A DNA stretch of 64,000 bases from Vibrio sinaloensis (GCF_023195835.1 NZ_CP096199.1:2790001-2854000), one strand, 5' to 3'. Counted from the first letter of the stretch, positions 27,061-36,912 are shown. A program made the numbers and translations. The notes: generated by a model from the letters alone, not told the origin.

Positions 27061-28299
27061 CTAGCAAACCTGATTCAGCTCACTGCTCCAGCGCTGAGCT
27101 TCAGAAAGACGGGGCATCACTTCCCCCATAGAAAGGTTCAGTTGTTGGCAGGCACTCTCCATTCCCTCCCAGTCAGCACTTTCGTAACACTCTTCAAGGT
27201 TGATCAGCTGGCCGTATGGGCCTTGGCGCTCTAAAAGGGCCTGCTTGATGGTCGAGCATAGCGGCAACTGAGCCACTAAATCCGTCAGCGACATATCTAA
27301 CATCGCATCCAGCATAGAGAACAGACCGATCAAAAACGCCTGATCACGATACTGACTGAACGGGTTATCGCGCGACATCAACATAAAGAACTGAGCGCGC
27401 TGCAAACACAGGGTATACAACTCTCTCGGCTTATTAACTGAGATGTATGAAGCAACCGCTAGTGAGACAAAAATTTTGATTTTATCTTGGCCAAGATAGA
27501 CCAAGGCTTGGCGAAATGAAGAGATCGGCACCGCGATTCGGTCCGACATCGAGTTGACGAAACGCAGCAACTGGTATGACAGCGCCACATCGCGCGCCAC
27601 AATTTGCTCCACTTTGAGGAAATTCACCTCCGGCTTACACACCTCTTGAAAGAGCTCCATCGCGATCAGATGCTCAGGACTCACATATCGCTGCCGTACC
27701 ACTTCAGGCTTACTAAAAAAATAGCCTTGGAAAAAAGTGAAACCAGCGGAGCGAGTGGCGAGAAACTCCTCTTCCGTTTCGACACGCTCGGCAAGAAACT
27801 TACGTTTCACCCCCATCGCTAAGCGCTCTTTAACTAGAGCGCAAGAGGCCTCAAGCCCGGTGGCCATTATGTCGATCTTGACGATATGCACTAGGGGCAG
27901 GAACCGTTCCCATTCAGGCTTATAAACAAAATCGTCAAGGGCAATGATATAACCCTGACTGTGGATCTGTTTCAACGCCTCATACAGCTCATCATTGGGA
28001 ATACAGGTTTCTAACACCTCTACCACGATTTTGTTTTTGGGCAGTGATAAGGGCAACAGGCGCAGCAGAGATTGCTGCGGGAAATTAATAAAGCAACGAG
28101 AGGTCGACATCGCCGGATTGGTGCCCAGCGACAAAAAGTTCTCAACAATTATTCGATACGTTGCTCGGTTAGCATCAATATGCTGCGGATAGGCGTTACT
28201 TTCACCATCACGAAACAACAACTCATAGCCCAGCGTTTGCCGCTTGGCGTTTAAAATTGGCTGTCGAGCAACAAAGGTATCTTGCGTTCGTCTGTACAT
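27061..28299 (-). CDS. EAL-HDOD signalling protein (YuxH type)
   Basis: A 412-residue two-domain protein. The EAL domain (1-200) keeps the residues used for c-di-GMP hydrolysis: Glu26 in ELLFR, Asn72, Glu94 (EVLET), Asp122-Asp123 (LDDF), Lys141 (VKID), Glu171 (ERVE) and Gln191 (QGYFFSKP). The HDOD domain fills 205-395 (FNLK-like VARDVALSYQLLRFVNS; RQALVYLGQDKIK). Catalysis by this short EAL type is uncertain, and such proteins often act through HDOD. Transcribed away from the ars promoter's left boundary with its own start; no neighbour explains it. Confidence 0.9.
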   Translation of the reverse strand: MYRRTQDTFVARQPILNAKRQTLGYELLFRDGESNAYPQHIDANRATYRIIVENFLSLGTNPAMSTSRCFINFPQQSLLRLLPLSLPKNKIVVEVLETCIPNDELYEALKQIHSQGYIIALDDFVYKPEWERFLPLVHIVKIDIMATGLEASCALVKERLAMGVKRKFLAERVETEEEFLATRSAGFTFFQGYFFSKPEVVRQRYVSPEHLIAMELFQEVCKPEVNFLKVEQIVARDVALSYQLLRFVNSMSDRIAVPISSFRQALVYLGQDKIKIFVSLAVASYISVNKPRELYTLCLQRAQFFMLMSRDNPFSQYRDQAFLIGLFSMLDAMLDMSLTDLVAQLPLCSTIKQALLERQGPYGQLINLEECYESADWEGMESACQQLNLSMGEVMPRLSEAQRWSSELNQVC

Positions 28300-28313
28300 G
28301 AGCGCGGATCGAG

Positions 28314-28931
28314 TTAGGCTTTGGCGGCCGCGAGTAACGCGCCACAGCCCATGAACATCGAGCCAAAGACCTTGTTGATTTTTGACATCATTCGCTCAGA
28401 ACGAATAAAGCGCCCCATTTGCGAGGCCAAACTGGTGTAACCGAGCATCACGCAGGAATCAATCACCACAGTGGTGACACCGAGTACCAGCAATTGAGTC
28501 ATTTGGTCTTGGCTAGGGTCGATAAACTGTGGAAACAGAGCCACCAAAAATACAATCGATTTCGGATTGGTCAGGTTGATCAATACCGCTTTGCGCATCA
28601 ATGTACCTGCCGACAGCGCTTGGCTGCTCTCTGCGGTATGCATGCTGGAGCGGTCGCGCCATTTTTGAATGCCGAGCCAAACCAGATAGACCGCCCCCAC
28701 CCATTTAATCACACTGAACGCGAGAGCAGATTGTGCCACCAGCGCTCCAATGCCCGCACCGACAAGCACAATATGAATGGCCAAACCGATTTGCAGTCCA
28801 GCGATCGCCGCTAGCGAACGGCGCGTTCCATAACTTAGACCATTGCTGATTGAGTTCACCGTTCCTGAGCCTGGTGCCAGACTAAAGACGATTGCGGTTA
28901 CTACATAAGCAAGCCAAACATGCATATCCAT
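28314..28931 (-). CDS. rhtB: Homoserine/homoserine lactone efflux protein RhtB
   Basis: LysE-family exporter, 205 residues from ATG 28931 (GAGGAAAA site upstream; the reading to 28967 lacks support). The signature SLAPGSGTVNSISNGLSYG is at the N-terminus, followed by GLQIGLAIHIVLVGAGIGAL and NLTNPKSIVFLVALFPQF; six hydrophobic segments. Divergent from pldB, the same neighbour order as E. coli rhtB-pldB-yigL. Confidence 0.94.
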   Translation of the reverse strand: MDMHVWLAYVVTAIVFSLAPGSGTVNSISNGLSYGTRRSLAAIAGLQIGLAIHIVLVGAGIGALVAQSALAFSVIKWVGAVYLVWLGIQKWRDRSSMHTAESSQALSAGTLMRKAVLINLTNPKSIVFLVALFPQFIDPSQDQMTQLLVLGVTTVVIDSCVMLGYTSLASQMGRFIRSERMMSKINKVFGSMFMGCGALLAAAKA

Positions 28932-29015
28932 CGTTTTTTCCTCTCGACTAAAGCGAGCTAGCCACACATAATCTGTTGTTGTCGAATCGCGAAATCGAAC
29001 TTAGGTTTAACACCC

Positions 29016-30002
29016 ATGAATGACTCCAGTTACAACATTACTCCTTCTTATACTCAAGAGTCCAACTTTGAGCAAGCTATCCAAACCGATATTGCTGCAT
29101 TCTGGTCGTCTCGAGAGGAGGGTTACCTCAAAACTTTTGACAAGAAATCGCTGTACTGGATCCGTTTAACCTCTGCCGAGCACACCAAAGCGATTGTCGT
29201 GGTCAATGGCCGGATTGAGTGCTGCGCTAAGTACCAAGAGCTGTTTTACGACCTTTTCCAACAAGGCTACGATATCTACTCCTATGATCATCGCGGTCAA
29301 GGTTTATCGGATCGCATGATCGAAGATCGACAAATGGGCTACGTCGATGAGTTTGACGACTATGTGCACGATCTGGACGTTATGGTGCGTCACTTTCAGC
29401 TCGATCATTACCAAAAACGCTACCTGCTTGGCCACTCCATGGGCGGAAATATCGCCACCCGCTACATGCAAACCCACCGTAGCCCGTTTGATGCCGCCGC
29501 GCTAAGCGCCCCCATGTTTGGTGTCAATGTGCCTTGGCATTTGCGTCCTTTTGCCTTGATGGTCGGCCAACTGCTCACCGCATGGCACGCCACCCCCACT
29601 TTTGCGCCTGGACAAGTCGCTTATTTTCCCAAACCCTTTGTCGGCAATTTATTGAGTCAAAGTGAAGTGCGCTATCAGTGGTTTCGCGATCTGTATGAGC
29701 AACACCCGGAGCTGAGAATCGGCGGCGCCAGCACCCGTTGGGTGTGGCAAGGACTAATGGCGTGCAAGCAATGCTATTTGATGACGCGCCAACTCAAAAC
29801 TCCGCTGTTAGTCATGCAAGCGGGCGACGACCAGATTGTCTCCAACGCCGCGCAAACACGCCTAATGAAGAAACTCAGCAAAACCCAGCCTGAGAGTCAA
29901 CTGCAGGTGATCGTTGGCGCCAAGCACGAGCTGTTGTTTGAACAAGACCAATACCGAAACCAAGCGTTAGACGCCACACTGGCTTTCTTCGACCAGTACT
30001 AA
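29016..30002 (+). CDS. pldB: Lysophospholipase L2 PldB
   Basis: Alpha/beta-hydrolase of 328 residues acting on lysophospholipids at the inner membrane. The nucleophile elbow is LGHSMGGN; YDHRGQGLSDR is the oxyanion-region loop; the acid and His lie in AGDDQIVSN and GAKHELLFE. The position between rhtB and yigL agrees with E. coli. Confidence 0.94.
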   Translation: MNDSSYNITPSYTQESNFEQAIQTDIAAFWSSREEGYLKTFDKKSLYWIRLTSAEHTKAIVVVNGRIECCAKYQELFYDLFQQGYDIYSYDHRGQGLSDRMIEDRQMGYVDEFDDYVHDLDVMVRHFQLDHYQKRYLLGHSMGGNIATRYMQTHRSPFDAAALSAPMFGVNVPWHLRPFALMVGQLLTAWHATPTFAPGQVAYFPKPFVGNLLSQSEVRYQWFRDLYEQHPELRIGGASTRWVWQGLMACKQCYLMTRQLKTPLLVMQAGDDQIVSNAAQTRLMKKLSKTQPESQLQVIVGAKHELLFEQDQYRNQALDATLAFFDQY

Positions 30003-30110
30003 AATAGGAAATACGGGAAAGCGATCTTTACCCTCTTTTTCCCCTTTCGCTTCAAGTAAACTGTAGCCTTAGCTAATCAGGCTCATCAACGCACTTTTAC
30101 TGAGGGTGAT

Positions 30111-30938
30111 ATGACAGACACACGCAAAGATACTCCTTTTCATATCGTGGCTTCGGATCTCGATGGCACGTTGCTCGCACCTAACCACCAGTTAAGCGAG
30201 TTTTCCAAGCAAACTCTGCAAGCACTGCATGAAAAAGGCTTCACTTTTGTCTTTGCCACTGGACGCCATCACGTTGATGTCGCTAGCATTCGCCAAATCG
30301 CAGGCATCCCAGCGTATATGATCACCTCAAATGGCGCACGGGTACACGACCAGAACGATCAACTGATGTACAGCAACAATGTACCCGAAGAGCTAGTTCA
30401 ATCCGTGATCGATGTGATCAGAAACGATCAGCAAATTTTTATCCACATGTATCAGAACGAAGATTGGTTGCTGGATAGAGATGATGAGACGCTGGCGAAA
30501 TTCCATAGTGAGTCTGGCTTTAGCTACAAACGTTTCGACGCCGCTGCGGCGCCAACCGATGGCATCGCCAAGATATTTTTTACTCACCCAGAGCACGATC
30601 ACGACCATTTAGTCACCTTTGAACAAAAGCTGCGTGAGCAATTTGGTCAACAACTGAATATCGCGTTTTCTACCCCTTGGTGTTTAGAAGTGATGGCCGC
30701 AGAAGTGTCAAAAGGCCACGCACTTGATGCCGTTGCCAAGTCGCTGAACTTAACCTTGGACAATTGTATCGCCTTTGGTGATGGAATGAATGATGCCGAG
30801 ATGCTTGATATGGCGGGCAAAGGGCTGGTGATGGCCACCGCGCACCACAAAGTAAAACAGGCACTGCCGCACATTGAAGTGATTGGCAGTAACGCTGATG
30901 ACGCGGTCGCCCACTACTTACATCGCCACCTGTTCTAA
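30111..30938 (+). CDS. yigL: Sugar/pyridoxal phosphate phosphatase YigL (HAD IIB)
   Basis: A 275-residue HAD phosphatase. Motif I SDLDGTLL (Asp16, Asp18), motif II TSNGA, motif III Lys in SKGHALD, and motif IV FGDGMNDAEML are all intact; a cap of the Cof type lies between. E. coli YigL dephosphorylates pyridoxal phosphate and some sugar phosphates. Preceded by pldB with a 108-base gap, followed by a terminator. Confidence 0.93.
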   Translation: MTDTRKDTPFHIVASDLDGTLLAPNHQLSEFSKQTLQALHEKGFTFVFATGRHHVDVASIRQIAGIPAYMITSNGARVHDQNDQLMYSNNVPEELVQSVIDVIRNDQQIFIHMYQNEDWLLDRDDETLAKFHSESGFSYKRFDAAAAPTDGIAKIFFTHPEHDHDHLVTFEQKLREQFGQQLNIAFSTPWCLEVMAAEVSKGHALDAVAKSLNLTLDNCIAFGDGMNDAEMLDMAGKGLVMATAHHKVKQALPHIEVIGSNADDAVAHYLHRHLF

Positions 30939-30951
30939 CCCAACCACACTC

Positions 30952-30979
30952 ACAGGCTGCCATTTGGCAGCCTGTTTAT
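30952..30979. terminator. Terminator between yigL and the EVE gene
   Basis: Stem CAGGCTGCCA/TGGCAGCCTG around a TT loop, with T-rich bases to its right; the EVE gene stop lies at its edge. Confidence 0.85.
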
Positions 30980-31440
30980 TATGGCAACTTCTCTTTATCG
31001 AGGATTGCCTGCCACTCTTGTTCAGTGACAGGCATCACCGATAAACGGTTGCCCCGTTTTACCAGTGGCATGTTCTCCAGCTCTGGCATCGTTTTCATGA
31101 CCGACAGTGGGATCAACCGCTCAGTGTGTCGCACGTATTCAATATCGACCATAAACCAACGTGGATTGTCCGCTGTGGATTTGGGATCGTAGTAGTCGCT
31201 GCTGGGGTCAAAGGCAAAATGGTCGGGGTACGCCGCTTTGGTTACTTTTGCCACTCCAGCCACGCCAACCTTCTTACACGATGAGTGATAAATCAGCACT
31301 AAGTCGCCCTCTTTGACCTGATCACGTAACATGTTCCGCGCTTGGTAATTGCGCACGCCTTCCCAACATGAGCGATTTTGTGTACGAAGCGTGTCAATAG
31401 AAAAGGTGTCCGGTTCTGTTTTGAATAGCCAATATGCCAT
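30979..31440 (-). CDS. EVE domain protein (thymocyte nuclear protein 1-like)
   Basis: A 153-residue protein that is a single EVE (PUA-like) domain: YWLFKTEPDTFSIDTL, WEGVRNYQARNMLR, DLVLIYHSSCKKVGVAGVAKV and WFMVDIEYV. EVE domains bind modified bases in DNA or RNA. Start at 31440; the reading to 31506 crosses the promoter region of the divergent lipoprotein gene, only 38 bases away. The function in bacteria is not defined. Confidence 0.9.
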   Translation of the reverse strand: MAYWLFKTEPDTFSIDTLRTQNRSCWEGVRNYQARNMLRDQVKEGDLVLIYHSSCKKVGVAGVAKVTKAAYPDHFAFDPSSDYYDPKSTADNPRWFMVDIEYVRHTERLIPLSVMKTMPELENMPLVKRGNRLSVMPVTEQEWQAILDKEKLP

Positions 31441-31478
31441 AATAGGGTCCGCCAGTTTCTGAATAGGGAAGGTATACC

Positions 31479-33011
31479 ATGAAGGCGCTCCGAAACCCAG
31501 CCACACTCATCACCCTGCTGACATTGACAGCGTGTTCACAAACAACGTCCACCAGCCGCCCTGATTCCACCACGGCGCTGGCCAGTTTGGACAATCCAAA
31601 CTCCACTCAGGCGCAACCCTTTGTGATGCGCGGTGAGATTGTGCTGGGTCATGAAGTCCGTTCGATCACCCCCTGTGGCAGTAAAAAACAGTACTGGCTG
31701 GAGCTGTCGAACGATCGCTTTCAACAAGGCTTGAAACTGGTACGAAGCCCCTACCAGCCCCTGTATGGTGAGGTCATCGGCCACTTAGAAACGGGCAAAG
31801 CCGATGGCTTTGTCGCCGACTATAGCGCCCGCTTTGTAGTCGATTCGTTTAACCTTATCACCGCGGAAAATCCGCAGCGTTGCAATCAAGCGACTCAGCC
31901 AACACGCGCGTTCGGCAATGAACCATTTTGGTCGCTGCGTCTCGATGGCAATCAATGGGTATTCGCGAAAATGGGCGAACAGCCACAGCCACTTAAGCTA
32001 GTGTCGAGCAAGATTGACTCGGAAAAGCGCAGTTACCAATTTGCTCAAGGTGAGTTGGCGCTGAATCAGCGCAGCTGTGTCGACGGCATGAGCGACTCCT
32101 TGTATGGCTGGAGTGCCATACTGAAACTCGACAACCAGACCTATCAGGGCTGCGCCACCCTGTCGAATCAAGATGCGACCCAGAGCTGGGCCGGTTTTTA
32201 TCAAGCAACATCCACCCAAAGCAAAGATTTCAGCGTATTCCTCGACCTGAATCGCGACCACAGTGCGACAACCACCTATCGCTACGATAACGGTCAGTCT
32301 GACTCGGTCGAGCGCGGTTACTGGCAACAGCTCAACAAGCAGCAAGTCCAGGTAGTGATGACTCACCACCAACAGCAACCTCTGTTATCAGAACGCATCT
32401 ATACTCGCCAAGATGCCACGCTCACCGCGGACAAAGAAAAAGTAGGCAATGTGGTTTACGATATTGCCGATGGTGGCCTCATCCTGTTTAACTCCGAGCA
32501 ACGCCAACCCGCAACCACCGGCTCAGTCTCAGTGCAAGATGCCAATGCGGTTCCATCATCAGCCGAGTACAACCCTATGGTGGCCAACGCGCTCGCCACC
32601 TACTTCAAACAAACCAACACACCCGCATCCGGTACTCGCTATCGCTGGTTGGTGTACGACCTCAACGGCGACGGTAACAATGAGCTGCTCGTCCAGCTCG
32701 ATTGGTGCGGCAGCGGCGGCTGTACCTTGCTGATTTTCGACAATCAAGCACAAACCTGGCGCTTCAATAGCCGTATCACCCAAGTACGAACCCCACTCAA
32801 CCTTGGCCGCAACAACCATAACGGCTGGCAAGACTTGGTGTTTTTTGTCAGCGGTGGCGGCGCGATACCGAATCAACATCTGCTCAAGTTTGACGGCGAG
32901 CAGTATCCCCTCAACCCAAGTGTCGCTCCGGTTGCCAGTTACGATGACATCAGTGCCGTACAGCTCTTTGCCGACGGATTAACGCCGCAGCAAGAAGGCG
33001 CCACACTATGA
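31479..33011 (+). CDS. Predicted lipoprotein with GNEPFW (COG3650-type) domain
   Basis: A 510-residue protein with a lipoprotein signal (basic head, hydrophobic core, lipobox LTAC at about 16-19). The middle shows AFGNEPFWSLRLDGNQWVF, the mark of COG3650-like envelope proteins, then a second beta-rich region, and near the C-terminus DLNGDGNNELLVQLDWCGSGGC, an FG-GAP/EF-hand-like calcium loop with a Cys pair. A strong AGGGAAGG site precedes the ATG. Its TGA overlaps the ATG of tapT (ATGA). Function unknown. Confidence 0.75.
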   Translation: MKALRNPATLITLLTLTACSQTTSTSRPDSTTALASLDNPNSTQAQPFVMRGEIVLGHEVRSITPCGSKKQYWLELSNDRFQQGLKLVRSPYQPLYGEVIGHLETGKADGFVADYSARFVVDSFNLITAENPQRCNQATQPTRAFGNEPFWSLRLDGNQWVFAKMGEQPQPLKLVSSKIDSEKRSYQFAQGELALNQRSCVDGMSDSLYGWSAILKLDNQTYQGCATLSNQDATQSWAGFYQATSTQSKDFSVFLDLNRDHSATTTYRYDNGQSDSVERGYWQQLNKQQVQVVMTHHQQQPLLSERIYTRQDATLTADKEKVGNVVYDIADGGLILFNSEQRQPATTGSVSVQDANAVPSSAEYNPMVANALATYFKQTNTPASGTRYRWLVYDLNGDGNNELLVQLDWCGSGGCTLLIFDNQAQTWRFNSRITQVRTPLNLGRNNHNGWQDLVFFVSGGGAIPNQHLLKFDGEQYPLNPSVAPVASYDDISAVQLFADGLTPQQEGATL

Positions 33012-33634
33012 GCACATTGGCGACGTCACTGCCACCTGCCTGCCCGGGGTGCCAATTGCGTTTTCACTGTGTGTGTCACTTAGTCCCTAGCATAGAGGCT
33101 GAGCTGCATATTGCGCTACTGATGCACCCCAATGAGCCCTCGCGAGAGACCAACACCGGACGCTGGCTAGAGAAAAGCCTCGCCTCCTGTAGCCGTCATG
33201 TTTGGCAGCGAACTCACGCCTGTCCTAAACTTATCGAGCTCATCCAAAGCGATCGCTATAAGGCCTATCTGCTCTATCCTACAGAGGACAGTCAACCGAT
33301 CGTCACCATGACTGACTACGCTGAGCAAAAGCAGCCATTGTTGATTGTTCTCGATGGGACATGGCAAGAGGCGAGCAAGATGCTGCGCAAAAGTGACTGG
33401 TTGCAAGCCTTGCCCAAGCTCAGCCTTCAACCGACGACACACTCTCGCTATCAGTTGCGCCGCAATCAACAGCCGGGGCATCTATGCACCTTAGAAGTGG
33501 GGGCGCAGGTGTTGAGTGAGCTGGGGTATCAGCGTCAATCCGAGCAGTTAGAGCACTTTTTTCACCACTACCTTAAAGTGTTTCAAGCAGATAAAAGTGG
33601 CCATGCACTAAAGCCAGACCAGGATTTAAAATAG
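33008..33634 (+). CDS. tapT: tRNA-uridine aminocarboxypropyltransferase, DTW domain (TapT-like)
   Basis: Forms acp3U47 in tRNAs using S-adenosylmethionine. The 208-residue protein starts with a zinc-type CPGC-x5-CVC cluster (Cys12, 15, 21, 23), then ALLMHPNEPSRETNTGRWL, the name-giving LDGTW and SRYQLRRNQ. E. coli TapT is longer at the N-terminus (232 residues). Translationally coupled to the lipoprotein gene by a 4-base overlap and overlaps the convergent FIST gene by 9 bases. Confidence 0.87.
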   Translation: MSTLATSLPPACPGCQLRFHCVCHLVPSIEAELHIALLMHPNEPSRETNTGRWLEKSLASCSRHVWQRTHACPKLIELIQSDRYKAYLLYPTEDSQPIVTMTDYAEQKQPLLIVLDGTWQEASKMLRKSDWLQALPKLSLQPTTHSRYQLRRNQQPGHLCTLEVGAQVLSELGYQRQSEQLEHFFHHYLKVFQADKSGHALKPDQDLK

Positions 33635-36094
33635 CCGTGTCGGCTTGGCGAAATAGAAGCCCTGCAGATAATCAATCCCTAGGTCTTCAACGATGCTGCA
33701 CACCTCTTGGTTGTGGACAAACTCTGCCACGGTTTTTGCTTTGAGTACTTGGCATAACTTAACCAACTGGCCGGTGATCTGACGCTGCTTGGGGTCAATA
33801 TCGATCGATTTAATCAAGCTGCCATCAAACTTGATCACATCAGGCTCGAGGCGAATAATTTCGTCAATATTGGAGTATCCAGAGCCAAAGTCATCCACCA
33901 GCAAACGCACACCCATCCGCTTAAAGTGGCTGCAAATCTCCGCCATTCGCCCAAAGTCTTTGATCTGTTCAGACTCCAGCACTTCCAAGCCGAGACGATA
34001 AGGATCATCCAGTTTACCGATCGCCTGCTCCAGCAGGCATAGCGTTTTATCGCTCAACATATCTTGTGGCGACAAATTGATGGAGAACGCGCCAGGTTTA
34101 TCACTCATATAATCAATGGTGGACGTCAGCATATGCCGGCTGAGACGGGTGTAGAGATGCGTCCCCTCGATGATAGGCAAAAAGCGCCCCGGAGAGATAA
34201 TATCGCCATCGTCATCGATACGGACTAAACATTCTTGGCCAACCTGGAGACGATCGTGGGCAGAAAAAATCGGCTGCGAGTATGTGAGTATGCGTTTATT
34301 AAGAATGGCTCGACTCACTGTGGCCATCAACTCTAGCTTCTGTTGCTGCTCGACAAGACTCAGCGCGCAATCTTTGGCATTGTAGAAATGGGTATTGCGC
34401 GCCATACCGGTGCGCCTTGCATCGATAGACTTGAGCAACAACTCTTCACCCGCCACATCAGCGAAGTCACAGCGACTGGCGATGCCTCCGGTAATCGAAA
34501 TCGACAAATGGTCGATTTCAGGCAAACCGTAAGGCTCAAAATTGATGTGTTCTATTTGGTCGGCAAACAAGGCAAAGTCGTGCTGAATCGCTTCACTGCT
34601 GGTCTCTGCATTGAACACCACCGCCCACTCTGCGGTACCGATGTAATATAGATGCTCGACGAAATCGAGGCCACGCAGATCACTCAGTCGTTGGGTAAAG
34701 TGCTCGGTCAAATCACGAATTAACTCATCCGCCACTTGATAGCCATACTTTTCATTGACTTGATGAAAGTTCGACAGCTTTAAGGTCACAATGTGCTCAT
34801 CATGCTTAATGACCTTCAGCCGCTCTTGCAGCGCCACACGATTTTTCAGCCCAGTGTGTTTATCAATCCGATAGCTGTTGATCAATCGCTCGGTTTGTTT
34901 GGCCAACTTTTGCTCCATCTCCAGCCGCGTCTGGTCAAGTTCGGCGATGGAATAGCGGATCAGATGAAACAGAGGAGAAACCGGAAACGCATCACTGAGC
35001 GCATTCGTTAAAGCTGGGCGTTGGGCATCTTCACTCAACGCCAGATAAGTCATACTATGATGCAATATTTGCTGCTGTTGATCGCGGTACAGCTCCCCAA
35101 GGCAGTACGAGCCGCTGCAGTGCTCAAACTCGGCAAATGGTTGGATTTCACTCACCCCTTCAAGAAACTCCAAACGCGATTCGCAGTTGTAGATAAAGAC
35201 AGACTCTGGATTGTGACGCGCCAGTTGGCTGACATCGTAGCGTACCTGCTCCAACGTTAGCGAGGGGTGGTTGTAACACAGCCGCACTTCATCACCGATG
35301 CTAACGGGATGGTCGAGTTCAATACTTCCGTCTGGGTATATCTCGCGCGGACAGCTTACTGCACCGTTTGACCGGCTTTGCAGTGGGAAGCTCAACATGT
35401 GCTCCAAGGTTAATCGACTCCCCTCAGCTAAACGTTGCTGATACAGCGCATAAGCTGGCTGATGATCGAGCGAAATAAGGCGAGAATCTTGAGCGTCGGT
35501 GACCGTCAAGGTGCTACCAATCGGTGTCCACTCAGCGAACGCATTGCGCCACACCTGTAGCTGGTCACTATGCAGCGCAACAGCCACAGCATGTTTGTAC
35601 AACACCTGTTGACCAAACAAGGTCCATTCGCTGTTACCATCCACATGAGCCGCTACGCCACCACTGATAGGCACATCAGTCATGGTGCCGAGCGCTTGAT
35701 ACAGATTGAAATCGTGTCGCTGGGTATGCTGGGAAAAACTGACGATCGCTTTAGAGTTCGGCTTGAGTGCTAGCTGGGTTAATAGCTGATCGGCTTCAGC
35801 ATCGGGGTTGTCGCTCAACGCCACACAAGCGGACGTGATCTCGGTATGTTCAAAACATGAGAGTACAATCAGCGTACCGGACACGATCTGCTGTTGATGA
35901 ATAACATGGCGAGTGCTGTGGCCTATGATGTGAGCTTGCGGTATCCGCTCGATGATGCGAGCTGCGTAACTGGCCACCAGATGCTCAGATTGGCTGGAGA
36001 ACAGTTGAACCAAGCAAGCCGACGATACAGACTTGGCATTCACAAAGTCAATCAGTGCTTGTTCACTGCCAATCAGAGCTGAATAAGTACGCAT
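33626..36094 (-). CDS. FIST-GGDEF-EAL signalling protein, likely c-di-GMP phosphodiesterase
   Basis: An 822-residue cytoplasmic protein with no membrane helix. FIST N and C domains fill about 25-360 (IGHSTRHVI; SGGVAAH; CYNHPSLTLEQ), proposed as small-ligand sensors. A short helical linker leads to a GGDEF fold (about 410-570) whose active-site loop is degenerate (GTAEWAV at 486-492). The EAL domain (585-815) keeps Glu621 (ECLVR), Asn673, Glu704, Asp734-Asp735 (DDFGSGYSN), Lys755, Glu791 and Gln811. So it should not make c-di-GMP but may degrade it under FIST control. Confidence 0.9.
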   Translation of the reverse strand: MRTYSALIGSEQALIDFVNAKSVSSACLVQLFSSQSEHLVASYAARIIERIPQAHIIGHSTRHVIHQQQIVSGTLIVLSCFEHTEITSACVALSDNPDAEADQLLTQLALKPNSKAIVSFSQHTQRHDFNLYQALGTMTDVPISGGVAAHVDGNSEWTLFGQQVLYKHAVAVALHSDQLQVWRNAFAEWTPIGSTLTVTDAQDSRLISLDHQPAYALYQQRLAEGSRLTLEHMLSFPLQSRSNGAVSCPREIYPDGSIELDHPVSIGDEVRLCYNHPSLTLEQVRYDVSQLARHNPESVFIYNCESRLEFLEGVSEIQPFAEFEHCSGSYCLGELYRDQQQQILHHSMTYLALSEDAQRPALTNALSDAFPVSPLFHLIRYSIAELDQTRLEMEQKLAKQTERLINSYRIDKHTGLKNRVALQERLKVIKHDEHIVTLKLSNFHQVNEKYGYQVADELIRDLTEHFTQRLSDLRGLDFVEHLYYIGTAEWAVVFNAETSSEAIQHDFALFADQIEHINFEPYGLPEIDHLSISITGGIASRCDFADVAGEELLLKSIDARRTGMARNTHFYNAKDCALSLVEQQQKLELMATVSRAILNKRILTYSQPIFSAHDRLQVGQECLVRIDDDGDIISPGRFLPIIEGTHLYTRLSRHMLTSTIDYMSDKPGAFSINLSPQDMLSDKTLCLLEQAIGKLDDPYRLGLEVLESEQIKDFGRMAEICSHFKRMGVRLLVDDFGSGYSNIDEIIRLEPDVIKFDGSLIKSIDIDPKQRQITGQLVKLCQVLKAKTVAEFVHNQEVCSIVEDLGIDYLQGFYFAKPTRLF

Positions 36095-36189
36095 TAAAAG
36101 GCCTAAGAGACGTTTCTCATCAATTACATAGCGTTCTAAGCTAATGGATCGTTACTCTCAAGAAAAGCGCTGATTTTAGCGGATGATAG

Positions 36190-36912
36190 TTACCTCGCAC
36201 TCAACTGCAGTAACTGATGCAAATGGTTGACTTCCACATCGGGTAATATTCGTGCTTTAGCTGTGCGATAGATATCGACCTGTTGATCGTTGAACCAGCA
36301 GGCTTGCAAACCGCTTTGCTTCGCGCCGAGCACATCACTGATCAGGTGATCGCCAACATGGAGAATATTTTCGGCTGTGACCGCTAGGTGTTGCTGCGCC
36401 TTGTCAAACAACTGCCGGTGAGGCTTGGCGTAACCATCGGGCCCAGCTTTGAGCACCAAAGAAAAGTAGTCTGCTAAGCCAATTTTCTCGACATCGACGT
36501 TACCATTAGTGATGGCCACCAGCGGCAAGCGCTGGGCAAGCTCACTCATAACCGTATGTGTCTGTTGCGGTACGGTAAAATCACTGCGCAAGCTTAGCAC
36601 CTTATCTATCGCCTCTTGTGCCGCTTGCTGCGCCTGTGCTGCACTATAACCCAGTTGGGTTAGCCCCTGTTCGATTTGCTTGAAGCGCCATAACGTCACA
36701 TCATTCACCAGCCAAGTATCTTGCTGTGCCAGTTGCAGCTTGAGATCGCGCCACCAGCTCAACGGTTGGGTAGCTGAAATCGGATGGGTACGATGCAGCC
36801 ACTGCACCATTTGCTGCTCGACCTGACGAATAATAGGCCGGTTGTCATACAGAGTATCGTCGAGATCGAATGTCATCGCTTTGATTGGATGTAGCTGACG
36901 AAAAAACCGCAT
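36190..36912 (-). CDS. yigB: FMN/sugar phosphatase YigB (HAD)
   Basis: A 240-residue HAD phosphatase: motif I TFDLDDTLYDN, motif II AITNGN, Lys in GYAKPHRQLF, motif IV HVGDHLISDVLGA. E. coli YigB hydrolyses FMN. Its start codon touches the xerC stop (single-base overlap), last gene of lptM-lysA-dapF-DUF484-xerC-yigB. Confidence 0.94.
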   Translation of the reverse strand: MRFFRQLHPIKAMTFDLDDTLYDNRPIIRQVEQQMVQWLHRTHPISATQPLSWWRDLKLQLAQQDTWLVNDVTLWRFKQIEQGLTQLGYSAAQAQQAAQEAIDKVLSLRSDFTVPQQTHTVMSELAQRLPLVAITNGNVDVEKIGLADYFSLVLKAGPDGYAKPHRQLFDKAQQHLAVTAENILHVGDHLISDVLGAKQSGLQACWFNDQQVDIYRTAKARILPDVEVNHLHQLLQLSAR

